Origin: Neocallimastix lanati (nom. inval.)
Lineage: Eukaryota > Neocallimastigomycota > Neocallimastigomycetes > Neocallimastigales > Neocallimastigaceae
Assembly (NCBI GenBank): GCA_016946835.1
Contig: JACVTC010000088.1
Location: forward strand, 120,001 to 142,500
Reading direction: 5' to 3'
Length of the DNA: 22,500 nucleotides
Both the position numbers and the translations under genes were made by a program. The notes under the pieces are model-generated. The model was not told the origin of the DNA. It saw only the letters and a list, made by a program, of their open reading frames with translations, and did no database searches. Within the stretch, counting starts at the first letter, position 1; each line of letters begins with the position of its first letter. Of this stretch, positions 1 to 15,200 are shown one piece after another.

Positions 1-440
1 GATTGAATAAAACAAAATAAAATAAAATAAATAGTAGAATATGAATATAGAGTACAGATTGAATAAAATAAAATAAAATAAAGTAAAATAAAATAAAATT
101 AAATAAAATAAAATAAAATAAATAGTTGAAATATAAAGTATAGATTGAATAAATTAAAATAAAATAAATAATTGAAATATAAATATAAAGTGCAGATTGA
201 ATAAAATAAAATAAAATAAATAATTGAAATATAAATATAAAGTGCAGATTGAATAAAATAAAATAAAATAAATAGTAGAATATGAATATAAGGTACAGAT
301 TGAATAAAATAAAATAAATAGTAGAATATCAATATAAGGTACAGATTGAATAAAATAAAATAAATAGTAGAATATGAATATAAAGTACAGATTGAATAAA
401 ACAAATAAATTTAAATAGTTGAAAAATAAATAGATTGAAT
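1..440. repeat. Minisatellite, ~43-57 bp unit
   Basis: Nine copies of a unit that begins GATTGAATAAAATAAAATAA and usually ends in ATAAAGTACA or a close variant start at about 1, 58, 143, 195, 247, 298, 344, 390 and 433. Spacing is 57, 85, 52, 52, 51, 46, 46 and 43 bp. The length differences come mostly from the number of AAAAT blocks. The open frame on the minus strand across this stretch is only Phe/Tyr/Ile/Leu low-complexity sequence and is not a gene. The array starts at or before the window edge. Confidence 0.85.
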
Positions 441-1284
441 AAAATAAAATAATTTAATTTAAATTAAATTATATATTAAATTATATTAACAAATTTAGTA
501 ATTAAAAAAATTAAAAATGGGAAGATAAGAGCTTATCTTTAAAGAAAAATTTTTTAAAAAAAAAAAAATTAGAATTAAAAAATTAAATTAGTCATCCGTT
601 CCCAATATATAATTTTGAAGATAAAAAGTACTGAAAGCTTTAAAAATGAAAAAAAAAATGATTTAACTAAAAGATATATTCTATTAAAAATTAAACATAT
701 ATTTTCATTTAGAAAATCTTATAACCTTTTTTTTTTTTTAATTTATTATTGTTGCTGTTGATTTAATATAATTTAATTTCAAATAAATAATTATATATAG
801 GTTTTAAAAATATAAATAATAACATCATCAAAATATATGTATATAAAAGTTAAAAAATAAGTATTAAATAATAATGGATATTATATTTAATGTTTAGTTA
901 TTGTAACAAGTAACAATATAAAAAAATGATAATCACTTTAAATAAAAAATAACAAATAAATAAAATAAAATAAATAAACAATACATTTATTTTTAAATTT
1001 ATTTTATTTAACATATATCATATATAAAAAAATTTACAAAATTTTAAAATTTATAATAATAAAATTTAATTAAAGAAATATTAATATACTTTACTGTAAT
1101 TAGGAATGTTTTATGAAAATAAAAAAAAAATAAAAAAAAAATATACAAATATATATTATTTATATTAGAACGAAAAACAAAGAAAAAGGAAAAAAAAAAA
1201 AAAAAATTCTTTTATTTTTCATAAAAAAATTAATTAAAATAAAATCTATAATTCTTATTCTTTATTATACAAAAATCCCTCCAC
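441..1284. other. A+T-rich intergenic, 3' flank of the xylanase gene
   Basis: No gene is visible. The sequence is almost entirely A/T with homopolymer runs and a few AAATAAAATAA tracts (around 955-980). The last ~130 bases serve as the 3' untranslated region of the minus-strand xylanase gene. Poly(A) signals cannot be picked out because AATAAA-like words occur everywhere. Confidence 0.6.
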
Positions 1285-3480
1285 TTAGACACATTGATGG
1301 TACCATTCATTGAATTGTATACAAGTAGAACCGGATTGACAACATTTTGGACCTTGGTAGTTAATACCACCACATTGGCCCCACTTAGCAACACAGTTTG
1401 AATCATTAGTAGGTTCACTATTGGCTGTAACTGTAACTGTAACTGTAACTGTTGTTGGAACACAGTTTCCATTGTTACCACCATTACCGCCACCATTTGG
1501 AAGAGTCTTAGTTTTATTACCAAGATCTTTTGGTATAGTTTTAGTTTTGCTGGTGAGATTTGGAAGGGTTTTAGTCTTACTACCAAGTCCTTTTGGTATA
1601 GTTTTAGTTTTGCTGGTGAGATTTGGAAGGGTTTTTGTCTTACTACCAAGTCCTTTTGGTATAGTTTTAGTTTTGCTGGTGAGGTTTGGAAGGGTTTTTG
1701 TCTTACTACCAAGTCCTTTTGGTATAGTTTTAGTTTTGCTGGTGAGATTTGGAAGGGTTTTAGTCTTACTACCAAGTCCTTTTGGTATAGTTTTAGTTTT
1801 GCTGGTGAGATTTGGAAGGGTTTTTGTCTTACTACCAAGACCATTTGGTATAGTCTTAGCTTCGCCAGAAAGGTTTGGAAGAGTCTTGGTCTTTGAAACG
1901 AGATTTGCAGGAATAGTTTTGGTTTTCTTTGTAATATTTGGAAGAGTCTTGGTCTTCGAAACAAGATTTGCAGGAATAGTTTTGGTTTTCTTTGTTATAT
2001 TTGGAAGAGTCTTGGTCTTCGAAACAAGATTTGCAGGAATAGTTTTAGTTTTATTTGGAAGAGTTTTAGTCTTTGAACCAGCTGGAAGAACCTTAGATCC
2101 ATTAGAATTTTGTGTTTGTGGAAGAGTCTTAGTTCTAGCTGGAAGAGTCTTAGTTTTACCAGTATTCTTGGTAAGAAGACTTTCTGGAATAGTTTTAGTT
2201 TTCGAAAGAAGTGATTGTGGTACAGTTTTGGTTCTTTTAACAGATGAAGGAAGTACCTTTGTTTTTGGAATACTAGTATCTTTTGGAATAGTTTTAGTTT
2301 TTTTGACAAGATTACCTGGGATTGTCTTAGTACTAGAAATAAGTTCTGCTGGAATTGTTTTAGTTCTTAGAAGACTTGCTGGAATAGTCTTTGTTCTAAC
2401 TTTTGGAACGGTTTTAGTTTTTCCGGTCTTTGGTGGATTACCTGATGAATTATTATTGGAAGCATTATTAGAGGTATTATTTGAAGCTGGTCTAGCACTA
2501 CTTTTTAATACATTGAGAAGAGAAGTATAAACTGGTTTTGGTTGGTAATTACCATTGAATAAAAGAGCTTGTTCATTAGCCCCTAACCAACTATCATTAT
2601 CACCAACACCCCAAACAAGGAAAGCCTTACAACATGAATTAGCAAGACAAGCCTTTAATGCATTCGTGAAAGCTTGAGTTTGACCATTTTGATTACCTTC
2701 TAATTTAACATCAAGTTCAGTAATGTGAACTTCAAGTCCTAATTTACAGTAGCGACCAATTAAATTATTAATTTTATCGTAGGATGGTTGAGATCTAGCT
2801 CCAACATGGTACTGTAAACCAATACCATCAATTGGAATATTACGTTTCTTTAAATCAGCAACGAAATTATAAATAGATTCCGACTTTGGATATTGACCTT
2901 CTGCATTATAATCATTGTAGAAAAGTTTAGTATTTGGTGAAACCTTACGAGCAGTTTGAAAAGCAATATCAACAAAGTTTGGTACTTTATTGTAGAGGAA
3001 TGATCTACGCATACTAAAACCATTACCGTTAGAACCATCATCGATAGCTTCATTTACTACATCCCAAACCTTAATTTTACCTTCGTAGTGTTGTAAAGTT
3101 TTAGTGATGTGATCAACAATAGCATTTTTTAAGGTATTAGCATCAGCATTTTGAAACCAAGATGGTTGATGGGCATGCCAAATAAGGCAGTGACCACGGA
3201 ATTCCATACCTAATTCTTTAGCCTTTTTATAGTGATTATCACAACCATTGAAATTGTAAACACCCTTTTGCTGTTGAATTCCTGAAAGTTTACAATCATT
3301 TTCAGCCACCATCATATTGAAAGCCTTCATAGCGTTAACATAGTTACTATTACTAAATCTCATAGAGGCAGCTGCTACACCGATCTTTAAATCTCCTGCA
3401 TAATCCTTTAATAATTCATATGCGTTAGCCGAAGCAACAAAAGTTGACAATAAAATTTTATTAATTGAATTAAATTTCAT
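1285..3480 (-). CDS. Secreted GH10 endo-beta-1,4-xylanase with Thr/Lys/Pro repeat linker and C-terminal CBM1
   Basis: Single-exon gene, 731 residues. Residues 1-20 form a signal peptide ending ASANA. Residues ~21-327 are a complete GH10 domain: GHCLIWH (96-102), WDVVNEA with the acid/base Glu144, HITELDV with the nucleophile Glu255, and WGVGDNDSW (290-298). The family hydrolyses internal beta-1,4 bonds of xylan. An Asn/Ser-rich spacer leads to a linker (about 354-661) with 27 exact TKT[IVL]P motifs, then a Gly/Asn stretch, a Val-Thr repeat (~676-685) and a CBM1 cellulose-binding module (696-731) with aromatic residues Trp700, Tyr708, Trp726 and Tyr727. No dockerin is present, so the enzyme is probably free and not cellulosomal. 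Long TLP-type repeat linkers are known from anaerobic-fungal GH10 xylanases such as Neocallimastix XYLB. The start is the ATG directly before the signal peptide, preceded by a long A tract. Lack of introns fits the proposed bacterial origin of these enzymes. Confidence 0.95.
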   Translation of the reverse strand: MKFNSINKILLSTFVASANAYELLKDYAGDLKIGVAAASMRFSNSNYVNAMKAFNMMVAENDCKLSGIQQQKGVYNFNGCDNHYKKAKELGMEFRGHCLIWHAHQPSWFQNADANTLKNAIVDHITKTLQHYEGKIKVWDVVNEAIDDGSNGNGFSMRRSFLYNKVPNFVDIAFQTARKVSPNTKLFYNDYNAEGQYPKSESIYNFVADLKKRNIPIDGIGLQYHVGARSQPSYDKINNLIGRYCKLGLEVHITELDVKLEGNQNGQTQAFTNALKACLANSCCKAFLVWGVGDNDSWLGANEQALLFNGNYQPKPVYTSLLNVLKSSARPASNNTSNNASNNNSSGNPPKTGKTKTVPKVRTKTIPASLLRTKTIPAELISSTKTIPGNLVKKTKTIPKDTSIPKTKVLPSSVKRTKTVPQSLLSKTKTIPESLLTKNTGKTKTLPARTKTLPQTQNSNGSKVLPAGSKTKTLPNKTKTIPANLVSKTKTLPNITKKTKTIPANLVSKTKTLPNITKKTKTIPANLVSKTKTLPNLSGEAKTIPNGLGSKTKTLPNLTSKTKTIPKGLGSKTKTLPNLTSKTKTIPKGLGSKTKTLPNLTSKTKTIPKGLGSKTKTLPNLTSKTKTIPKGLGSKTKTLPNLTSKTKTIPKDLGNKTKTLPNGGGNGGNNGNCVPTTVTVTVTVTANSEPTNDSNCVAKWGQCGGINYQGPKCCQSGSTCIQFNEWYHQCV
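1425..1453 (-). repeat. Hexanucleotide repeat encoding a Val-Thr run
   Basis: Four perfect CTGTAA units plus a partial one (ACAGTT-type codons on the coding strand) encode the VTVTVTVT segment between the long linker and the CBM1. It is a small in-frame microsatellite that can vary in length without breaking the gene. Confidence 0.8.
1498..2064 (-). repeat. 63-bp coding tandem repeat in the xylanase linker
   Basis: A TGGAAG word recurs at exactly 63-bp spacing (1498, 1561, 1624, 1687, 1750, 1813, 1876, 1939, 2002), so each unit encodes 21 residues holding one TKTIP and one TKTLP motif. Two subtypes exist: a C-terminal block (about 1498-1875, motif KGLGSKTKTLPNLTS) that is nearly identical between units, and an upstream block (about 1876-2064, motif ANLVSKTKTLPNITKK). 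Still further upstream the motifs are irregular. The near identity of the C-terminal units points to recent unequal crossing over or replication slippage. Confidence 0.9.
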
Positions 3481-4000
3481 TTTTTTTTTTTTTTTTTTTT
3501 TGTTTTTTTGTTTTTTTTTTTTTTTATTGTTGTTGCTATTACTATATAAATTAATAATTTATATTTATATATTATTGTTAAAAATAAATCGTATATATAA
3601 TTTTTATTCTATTTTTTTTTTTTTGTTTTTTCAAATACAATTTCAAAAGTTACTACTAAAATAAACTGTTAAAATAAATAATATTAAAATTGATATTTTC
3701 CTTTATAATTTTTAAAAAATATTTTTTTTTAAAAAAAGTAAAAAAATAATATTTCAAAATAAAATATTTTCTTATTTCTTTTTTTTTTAATGCTACTTTA
3801 TAAAGGAAATAATTATTTTCTTAAAATCCTCAAAAACGAACTGGAAACAATTTTCTTTTATATGAAAAAAAAAAAATAAAAAAAAATTAATATGTTTTAT
3901 TATTTTTATTTATATCTTACTATATATATATTTTTTTACACTTTTTTTTTAATTTTTTTTTCTTTGGATTTGCTTAGAACTTTATTTAATATGAATTTCC

Positions 4001-4094
4001 ATTATTATTATTATTATTATTTATTATTATTTATTATTATTTATTATTATTTATTATTTATTATTTATTATTATTTATTATTATTTATTATTAT
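4001..4094. repeat. (ATT)n / (ATTATTT)n microsatellite
   Basis: About 94 bases of ATT trinucleotides mixed with ATTATTT units. It creates a Tyr/Leu/Ile-rich open frame that is not a gene. Confidence 0.85.
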
Positions 4095-4576
4095 GATTAA
4101 TATTTTTTTTTTGAAACAATTTTAATTTTTTGATATAAAAAAAAAATAAAAACAAATTTAATATATACAAAAAAATATATAATAAAGTTAACATGAAAAT
4201 TTTAAAGTTGCGGATGATATAAATAACTTCAGTTAATTTTGTAATACACAGTTTAATACATAATATATAAATATTTTTTTTTCTATTCTAAAATCAAAGA
4301 TAATATATATTCAAAATAAAAGATAATATATAATAATATATAATAATATATGTATTACAATCATTATAATAATATTTTAACTTTTTCGGCATTAGCAACA
4401 TTGCATTAACAACTATTTTAATAATATTTAAACATTAATAATTAATAACATTTACTTGTAATACATCAACATAATAATACTTAACACATTATAATAATTA
4501 ATATTTAATAACTGAAACAAATGGCAAAGATATTTTATTCTATATTATTTTATTTTATTAATATATTTTTTTTCTT

Positions 4577-4606
4577 TTTTTTTTTTTTTTTTTTTTTTTG
4601 GTTAAT
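4577..4606. repeat. Long T tract ending in GGTTAAT
   Basis: A run of about 23-25 T is followed directly by GGTTAATCTTTGATT. The same junction, T tract then GGTTAAY, recurs near 8101 and 8152. On the opposite strand it reads RTTAACC followed by poly(A), which could be the end of an old retroposed copy or a slippage product. Confidence 0.4.
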
Positions 4607-4768
4607 CTTTGATTAAACTTTAAATCCTTTTTTTTTTATTATATAAATTTAAATTAAATTTAAATAAATTATGATATTCATTTTATTTTTAATATTAAAA
4701 TATCAGTAGGTGAAAATATAAAACATATAATAAAATTTCATTTCTAGATTAATTATTCATGAACTAAT

Positions 4769-5450
4769 TATTTATTTATTATTTATTATTTATTATTTAT
4801 TATCATTTATTTATTATTTATTATTTATTATTTATTATTTATTATTTATTATTTATTATTTATTATTTATTATTTATTATTTATTATTTATTATTTATTA
4901 TTTATTATTTATTATTTATTATTTATTATTTATTATTTATTATTTATTATTTATTATTTATTATTTATTATTTATTATTTATTATTTATTATTTATTATT
5001 TATTATTTATTATTTATTATTTATTATTTATTATTTATTATTTATTATTTATTATTTATTATTTATTATTTATTATTTATTATTTATTATTTATTATTTA
5101 TTATTTATTATTTATTATTTATTATTTATTATTTATTATTTATTATTTATTATTTATTATTTATTATTTATTATTTATTATTTATTATTTATTATTTATT
5201 ATTTATTATTTATTATTTATTATTTATTATTTATTATTTATTATTTATTATTTATTATTTATTATTTATTATTTATTATTTATTATTTATTATTTATTAT
5301 TTATTATTTATTATTTATTATTTATTATTTATTATTTATTATTTAATTATTTATTATTTATTATTTATTATTTATTATTTATTATTTATTATTTACTATT
5401 TATTATTTAATTATTTATTATTTAATTATTTATTATTTATTATTATTTAT
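4769..5450. repeat. ~680-bp array of the 7-base unit ATTATTT
   Basis: From about 4811 to 5343 the 7-base unit repeats without any interruption (roughly 76 copies). Towards the right end, scattered variants appear (AATT insertions near 5344, 5408 and 5423, and one C near 5396). Homogeneity in the centre with decay at the edge is the usual pattern for slippage-driven expansion. Its length may be mis-assembled from short reads. Confidence 0.95.
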
Positions 5451-5701
5451 CTAACAATAATTTTCTAAAAAAAAAGATGTACAAATAAAAAATAAATTTT
5501 TTCTATTGTCACAAATTGAACTTTATTAAATAGAACTTAAATAGAACTTTTAATAAATAGTTAATAAATTTAAAAAAAAAAAAAAGAAAAAAACTTAAAA
5601 ACATTTATTTTAATTAAATATTATGAATATTTCAAATTTGAAATTTTAAAAATAATTAGTAAATTAATGTTTATAACTTATTATAATTACAAATAATAAT
5701 T

Positions 5702-5719
5702 TAGGGTTAGGGTTAACCT
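5702..5719. repeat. Short interstitial telomere-like motif
   Basis: TTAGGGTTAGGGTTAACC: two copies of the TTAGGG unit common in fungal telomeres, followed by TTAACC, making a small GGTTAACC palindrome. A further AGGGTTAG lies at 6481. In a region this poor in G+C the motif stands out, but two units can arise by chance or by break repair. Confidence 0.45.
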
Positions 5720-6830
5720 TTTTTTTTCATAACCTATTGATTTGATTTTAAAATATTTAACAAGCCTTTTCAAACAAAGTTAATTGATATTTCTTTTAAA
5801 ATAATTAGTTAGTGCTCCTTCTTCATATATGTTAATTAATTCAATTTCATAATTTTAAATCCCAATAGGAACTTATCAAAATTAACATTAGATCCATGAC
5901 ATATTATAATTTTATCTTTGTAAATTGAATTTAATTATTCACTTTTTAATAATTTACAAAAGAAAAAAATTTATAAAAAAAAAAAAAATAAAGAACTCTT
6001 TCTTTTATTGTAAAACTCTTTTTTTTTTTTTTTCCTCCATCACTTATTTTTTTTACAATGCAAGATTGTTTTTTTTTTTTTTTAAATTGAATAGAATGTA
6101 CTCATAATAAATAAAAAATAATAAATAAAAAATATTTATATTTTTTAACAAAAAAAGAAAATACATTAAAAATTTAATTAATTTTATTAAATATAAACAC
6201 TTATAAAATCAGAAAATAACGCTTATATTTTATTATATGTTTATTTATTTGTTATATTGCTTGTTACATTAAGAAAAGACTTTCTTCATTTAGGAGTATG
6301 TCATCACCTGTTGTTTATAATCATTTTTCTATAATAGCCTAACATTATTGATTAACATTTAATGTTACACTGAATGATGCTATCAAATAAAAATATTTTA
6401 TAATTAATAAATAATGTACAATGTAATTAAACAACATAACTGTGTTATTTAGCAATAATAAATGTGCTATTGTTATCATTAGGGTTAGAAATAATGCATA
6501 TTATTAATATATTATTATTTACTCCTTTAATATCATGTGTATTTATATGGTATATATATATATATATCTTTTTTATAGATGTTACGCTTTATTAATAAAG
6601 AATGTAATTTAAAAATATTAAATGATTTTTTATAATAATATTAATAATTTTTATTTTTTTTTTTTATATATTTTCTTATTTAGTTTTCAATTTATGATTA
6701 ATTTTTATATCATTTTTATATTTATTTTTATTCTAATACATTTCGATTAACAAAAAATTAAAAATATAAAAATATAATATAATAAATTTGGATTTTAAAA
6801 AATTTTATTATTTTATTTTTTATTATTTTA

Positions 6831-7041
6831 AATTTTAAATTTTTAGTAGTAAATTCCATTCATGACTTTTTGTGAAAATATTTTTGATATAATTAAAATA
6901 AAATAATTAATAATAGACTAATCATCATCAATTAACAATAAATTTTAAATTTTTAGTAGCAAATTCCATTCAGGACCCTTTGTGAAAGTATTAATTCATC
7001 TGATTAAAAATAAAATATTTAATTATCATCAATTAACAATA
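6831..7041. repeat. Diverged tandem duplication, 110-bp period
   Basis: Copy 1 (6831-6940) and copy 2 (6941-7041) share AATTTTAAATTTTTAGTAG, then AAATTCCATTCA (6851 and 6961), then TTTGTGAAA, and finish with ATCATCAATTAACAAT. Copy 2 is about 10 bp shorter in its second half. No coding sense is seen. Confidence 0.85.
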
Positions 7042-7502
7042 AAATAAATTTTATTTAATTTAATTTATTAATATAATTAAATTAAATTTAAAAAAATAAA
7101 TGGTTTATTCTAGAAAAGATTTTTTTTTTTTTTTAAATTTTAATAATTATTTTAATTGATGAATTCTTTAATTAATAATTAATTCAGATTTTTTTTTTTT
7201 TTAAAAAAAAAAAATAACAATAACAATAACAATAACAATAATAATAATAATAATAATATAAAAAAAAAAAATTTTTAAAAATTTTCTAAAAAATTATTAT
7301 TTATAAATTTAATTTCTATTTCTATAAAAGTCTACACCTTAACTATCATCTAAATTAAATTTTTATAACTCAAAATATATAAATATATATATTTTTGCTT
7401 TCTTCATCAATATTACAATTATTATATATATATATTAGTAATATAAAATTATAAAAAGAGGAATAGGATATTGATATTTAAGAAAAATGAAAAAAATTAT
7501 TA

Positions 7503-7534
<32 letters not shown>

Positions 7535-7996
7535 AAATATAATAAAAAATATAAAAATATATATATAAAAAAAAGATAGTATTTATTTACTTTTGTTTGT
7601 TAATAATTTCTATATAATAAATAATTACTACTATATATATGAAAAAGAATTGAAGTATAAAATAGTTTAAAAATATATATATTATAAAATATATATATTA
7701 TATTATATCATATAAATATATATAAAAATAAAAATAAAAACAGATAATTATAATAATTGGTAAAATAATAATTATTGTTTTGGTAAATTAAAAGAAAAAT
7801 ATTTTTCATTGGTTTTCTATTTATTTGATTCATATTTCTTATATATATATATATATTTTCATTTTTTTTTTTTTCTATTATGAAGAGGTCTAAATCTTCC
7901 ATTAACATTAAATATTGGTATCACATTATTAATAAAAATAATAATATATTTTGTTATTATTATTATTATTTTTTTTTTTCCTTTTCCTCTTCTTAA

Positions 7997-8038
<42 letters not shown>

Positions 8039-8039
<1 letters not shown>

Positions 8040-8175
8040 GTAAATGATAGTTATTTGATATATATTTATGGTTAACGATAGTTATTTGTTATATTTTTTT
8101 GGTTAATGATAGTTATTTGATTTAAATTTTTTTTTTTTTTTTTTTTTTTTTGGTTAACAATAGTTATTTTTGATT
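8039..8175. repeat. Four copies of a GGTTAAYGATAGTTATTTGAT motif
   Basis: The motif occurs at 8039, 8070, 8101 and 8152 (spacings 31, 31 and 51 bp). The first, third and fourth copies directly follow T tracts. The third spacing is longer because of an expanded T tract. It lies 0.6 kb beyond the 3' end of the LRR-CBM18 gene. The function is unknown. The conserved GTTAAC-type core could be a protein-binding site, but a small VNTR explains it equally well. Confidence 0.75.
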
Positions 8176-8319
8176 TATATTAAAATTGTCATATAGATTT
8201 ACAAAAAAAAAAAAAAATTATTATTTACCATTATTATAATATCTTAATAAAATGAATAATCCTGATATGAAGGAATATAAATCTAAAATAAAAATAAAAA
8301 AAAGAAAAAAATATAAAAA

Positions 8320-8350
<31 letters not shown>

Positions 8351-8387
8351 GTATATATATAAAATAAAAGCTAAAATGAATCAATTA

Positions 8388-8388
<1 letters not shown>

Positions 8389-8418
<30 letters not shown>

Positions 8419-8437
8419 ATTATTATAATTATTATTT
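8389..8437. repeat. (TTA)n microsatellite
   Basis: About 15 TTA units with two ATAATT variants near the right end, in the 3' flank of the LRR-CBM18 gene. Confidence 0.8.
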
Positions 8438-8768
8438 TCGTTGATGTTTTATTGTTGTTTTGAAGTTAAAATAATAAATCAATCAATAAAATATAATAAA
8501 AATAATAATAATAATAATTATAAAATAACTTAAAAAGAATAAAAAATATTGAATTTTTATTTTATTTTTATATATATACATATATATATTTATATATTTT
8601 AATAGATATATAATAATAAAAAATTATTTAATATGAAAATTTATTTAATAAAAAAAAAAATTATAAAAAAAAAAAATAAAATAAAACAAAAATTAAAATT
8701 ATAATAAAAATAAAAAACAAAAAATAAAAAAATAAAAAATAAAAAAATAAAAAAATTATTTATTATTT

Positions 8769-12290
<3,522 letters not shown>

Positions 12291-15200
12291 TTTAATTTAA
12301 ATAATGAATAAATAAAACCCTTTATTAAAATATTAAGTTTTTTTTTTTTTTTTTTTATAAAATATATATATATGTATATATATATATTATTAATATCTTT
12401 AAAAATATAATTTTAAAATTAACTTTTTTTTTAAAAAATATTAAAATATTTAAAATAAAATTTTTAAGTCCTTAAAAAAAAATTTTTTTGACGTAATAAA
12501 TATTTCTAATAATACATATATTATAGATTATATTTATATTAATATTTTTTATATTATTTTTATTATTATTTTATTATTATTTTATTATTTATTTATTATT
12601 TATATTCTATATAATATTTATTTATTTATTTATTATAATTTAATGTTTATATTATTCTTTATATTCTTTATTTATTTATTATTTATTATTTACTATTTAT
12701 TATTTATTATTTATTATTTATTATATATTATTTATTAATTATTATTTATTAATTATTATTTATTAATTATTACTTAATTATTTATTATTATTTAAGTCAT
12801 TAAAATTAATACTAATTAAAATTATTTATTAATTAAATTCTATTATATAATTTAATTTAAAATTATATTAAAATAAATTTATTTATATGATGTCATGTTA
12901 AAATTTTAAATACATAAAATGAAACACAATATATTAAATATAGTTTGGAAATCCATTAAAATTTTAATTTTAAAACCTTATTTTTTAAAAAATAAAAAAA
13001 AAAAAGGTAATAATATAAAATAAAAATTTTAAAAAATAAAATAAAATTATTAAAACTTTAAAATATATTTATGGATTTTTTTTTTTTTTTTTTTTAATTT
13101 ATATATTATAATTTAGAATAAAATGAATTATATTCCTTTTATCTATTTTATACATATATAATTTCTATAACTATATATAAAATTTTATTTATACATGAAA
13201 TATTTAATAAAAATTGGATAAATTATTTGGAATGAAGGAGAAATTAAAAAAATATAGAAATTATATAGAAAAATGTTAGGTAAATTAAAAATTATATAAA
13301 TATTTAATAATTTAGTAGGAATTAAAAATATTTTTATAATTATAAAACTAATATGATTAAAATTATTTTTTTAAGTGTATTGGATATTTATATTCAAATA
13401 TAATTAGTAATTAATTTAGACAGAATTTTTTTTTCTTTAGATTTTTTAAAAAATAAGATTCTAATAATTAATCTTATTAATCCATAACTTATAATTATAT
13501 AATCAATTGGATTTTAATTAAATAAACTCTATATTTTTTATTTCTTAAATGCATTTAATTTAATTCTATTATAATTAATAATAATTATAAAATTTGTTTT
13601 TTTTTTGCAAAAGTTAATATAAATATATTAACATCTCATAATATAGTATGATTAATCACTTTATTATTCATTTAAATTTATAAATCAATTATAAATTCGA
13701 ATTAAATCTTTATAATTCATTATAATATATTTTATTTTTTCCAAAGTTTATTTTAAAATGAAAAATATATTATCATTTATAAAAATATGACAATGATAGA
13801 TTAACATATAATTATAATTATAAATGTATATTTATTTTTCCAATAATTAAATATTTATATAATATTGATATAAAAAAAATTAACAATTATTCAAGTTAAC
13901 TTTTACTTTTAAATTTTTTTATATAATTTTTTTTTATTTTATAATGAATTTACAATTTATAATAGTTATATTAAATATAATATATTCAAATCTTGAATAT
14001 ATATATTTTAAAATTTGAATGATTAATAAAAAAATAGAAATTTTATTACTTTTTATATATTTTAAATCTACTGTTAATTATATTAAAAGTTTTTATAAAA
14101 TTTTATATGTATGTGAAATTTCTTTTTTTTAATTTTTTATATTTCATTTATTAAAACGGCTAGAGTATTTTTATAATAATAATCAAAGAATTTTTAATAC
14201 TCTCTTTGATTAAATATGATTAAATGTTAAATTTTTAGATATTTTAATATAATAAATTATATATTAAACGAGTTTAGCAAGAAATGTTTTAATAAAATTA
14301 AAAAAAAAAAAAAAAAAAAAACTATAAATTGATAAAATGATAAATAAACAAAAATATTTTAATTTCATAATATATTAAACCAATGAAAAGAACGTTATAT
14401 TGAAGAATTAATAATTATTAAAAAATTTTTTTTTTTCTTTTGTTATACTAAAAACAAATGATATATCATTATATATATATTTATTTTTTATAATTTTATG
14501 TACAACATATTTAAAATATTATAAGACTTTTATTTTATTTTTGTTTTTATTTTTTTATAAGAATTGATATGATTCTATATTTTAATGAGTTAATAGGGAA
14601 TGAATTTTAATAATTATTTTTATTAATAAATAATATCATAATTTTGAAAATTTTGTATCAGTATTTACAATTTTTTTTTTTTAATTTAATGTATTAAATA
14701 AAAAATAAATAGTTAGGTAGTACAAAAAAGTTAGGAATTAAAAAAAAAACTTAAAATAAAATAGTGGATCTTATAACAAATAAAATTATAAAAATATATA
14801 ATAAAAAAGAATAAAAGAGTTAATAGCCAATGATTATTAATAGACATATTATTTATTTTATTATACTTTTAATAAATTTTTATTTTATCTTATTATATTT
14901 TAACTAATAATAAATCATTCTTCTAATAGATAATAGATAAAAAAAAACATAAATGAAAATTAATAATAAAATTTATTAAATGAATAAATAAATATTTTCT
15001 TTTAGTTGAATTATTATTATTAATTTAATCTAGGAAAATATTTAAAATATTTATTCATTTAATAATCAATAATTTTTTTGTGCTACCATCATTTAAAATT
15101 TTAAAACTTTATATTATATAAGATATAAGAATTAAAAATTTTTTTTTTAATATATTTATAATAATTATAATTTATTATTAAAAAATATTATTATAATTAA

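Larger units (their letters stand above)
3481..8768. other. 5.3-kb intergenic region without a supported gene
   Basis: Nothing here codes convincingly on either strand. The open frames at about 3892-4125, 5925-6107 and 7708-7908 are Phe/Tyr/Ile/Lys low-complexity. The first ~60 bases next to the xylanase start are T-rich (an A-rich leader on its strand), with a TATATA-like word near 3543 that may be promoter sequence, though such words are too common here to mean much. The rest is simple repeats, T tracts (the longest, 40 bases, at 7999-8038) and the repeats listed separately. 6280-6560 is slightly less A/T-rich and may be an old repeat remnant. Confidence 0.6.

Noticed and set aside
99-404. 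Possible small protein in the minisatellite
   Set aside because: Only Phe/Tyr/Leu/Ile repeats produced by the AT-rich minisatellite.
1230-1964. 244-codon open frame on the minus strand in another frame of the linker
   Set aside because: Same repeat read in a second frame; the GH10 frame has a signal peptide, catalytic domain and CBM1.
1421-2530. 369-codon open frame on the plus strand opposite the xylanase
   Set aside because: It is the antisense of the repeat linker: low complexity (Val/Leu/Phe/Gly-Arg repeats), no domain, and open only because the 63-bp unit has no stop in that frame.
4769-5450. CRISPR-like array
   Set aside because: Simple 7-base tandem repeat without spacers; the organism is eukaryotic.
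7708-7908. Possible small protein, 66 codons, minus strand
   Set aside because: Asn/Tyr/Ile/Leu low complexity without a domain, leader or composition shift.
13660-13740. tRNA T-loop-like TTCGAATTAA
   Set aside because: No acceptor, D or anticodon stems can be formed around it in this A/T-rich sequence.
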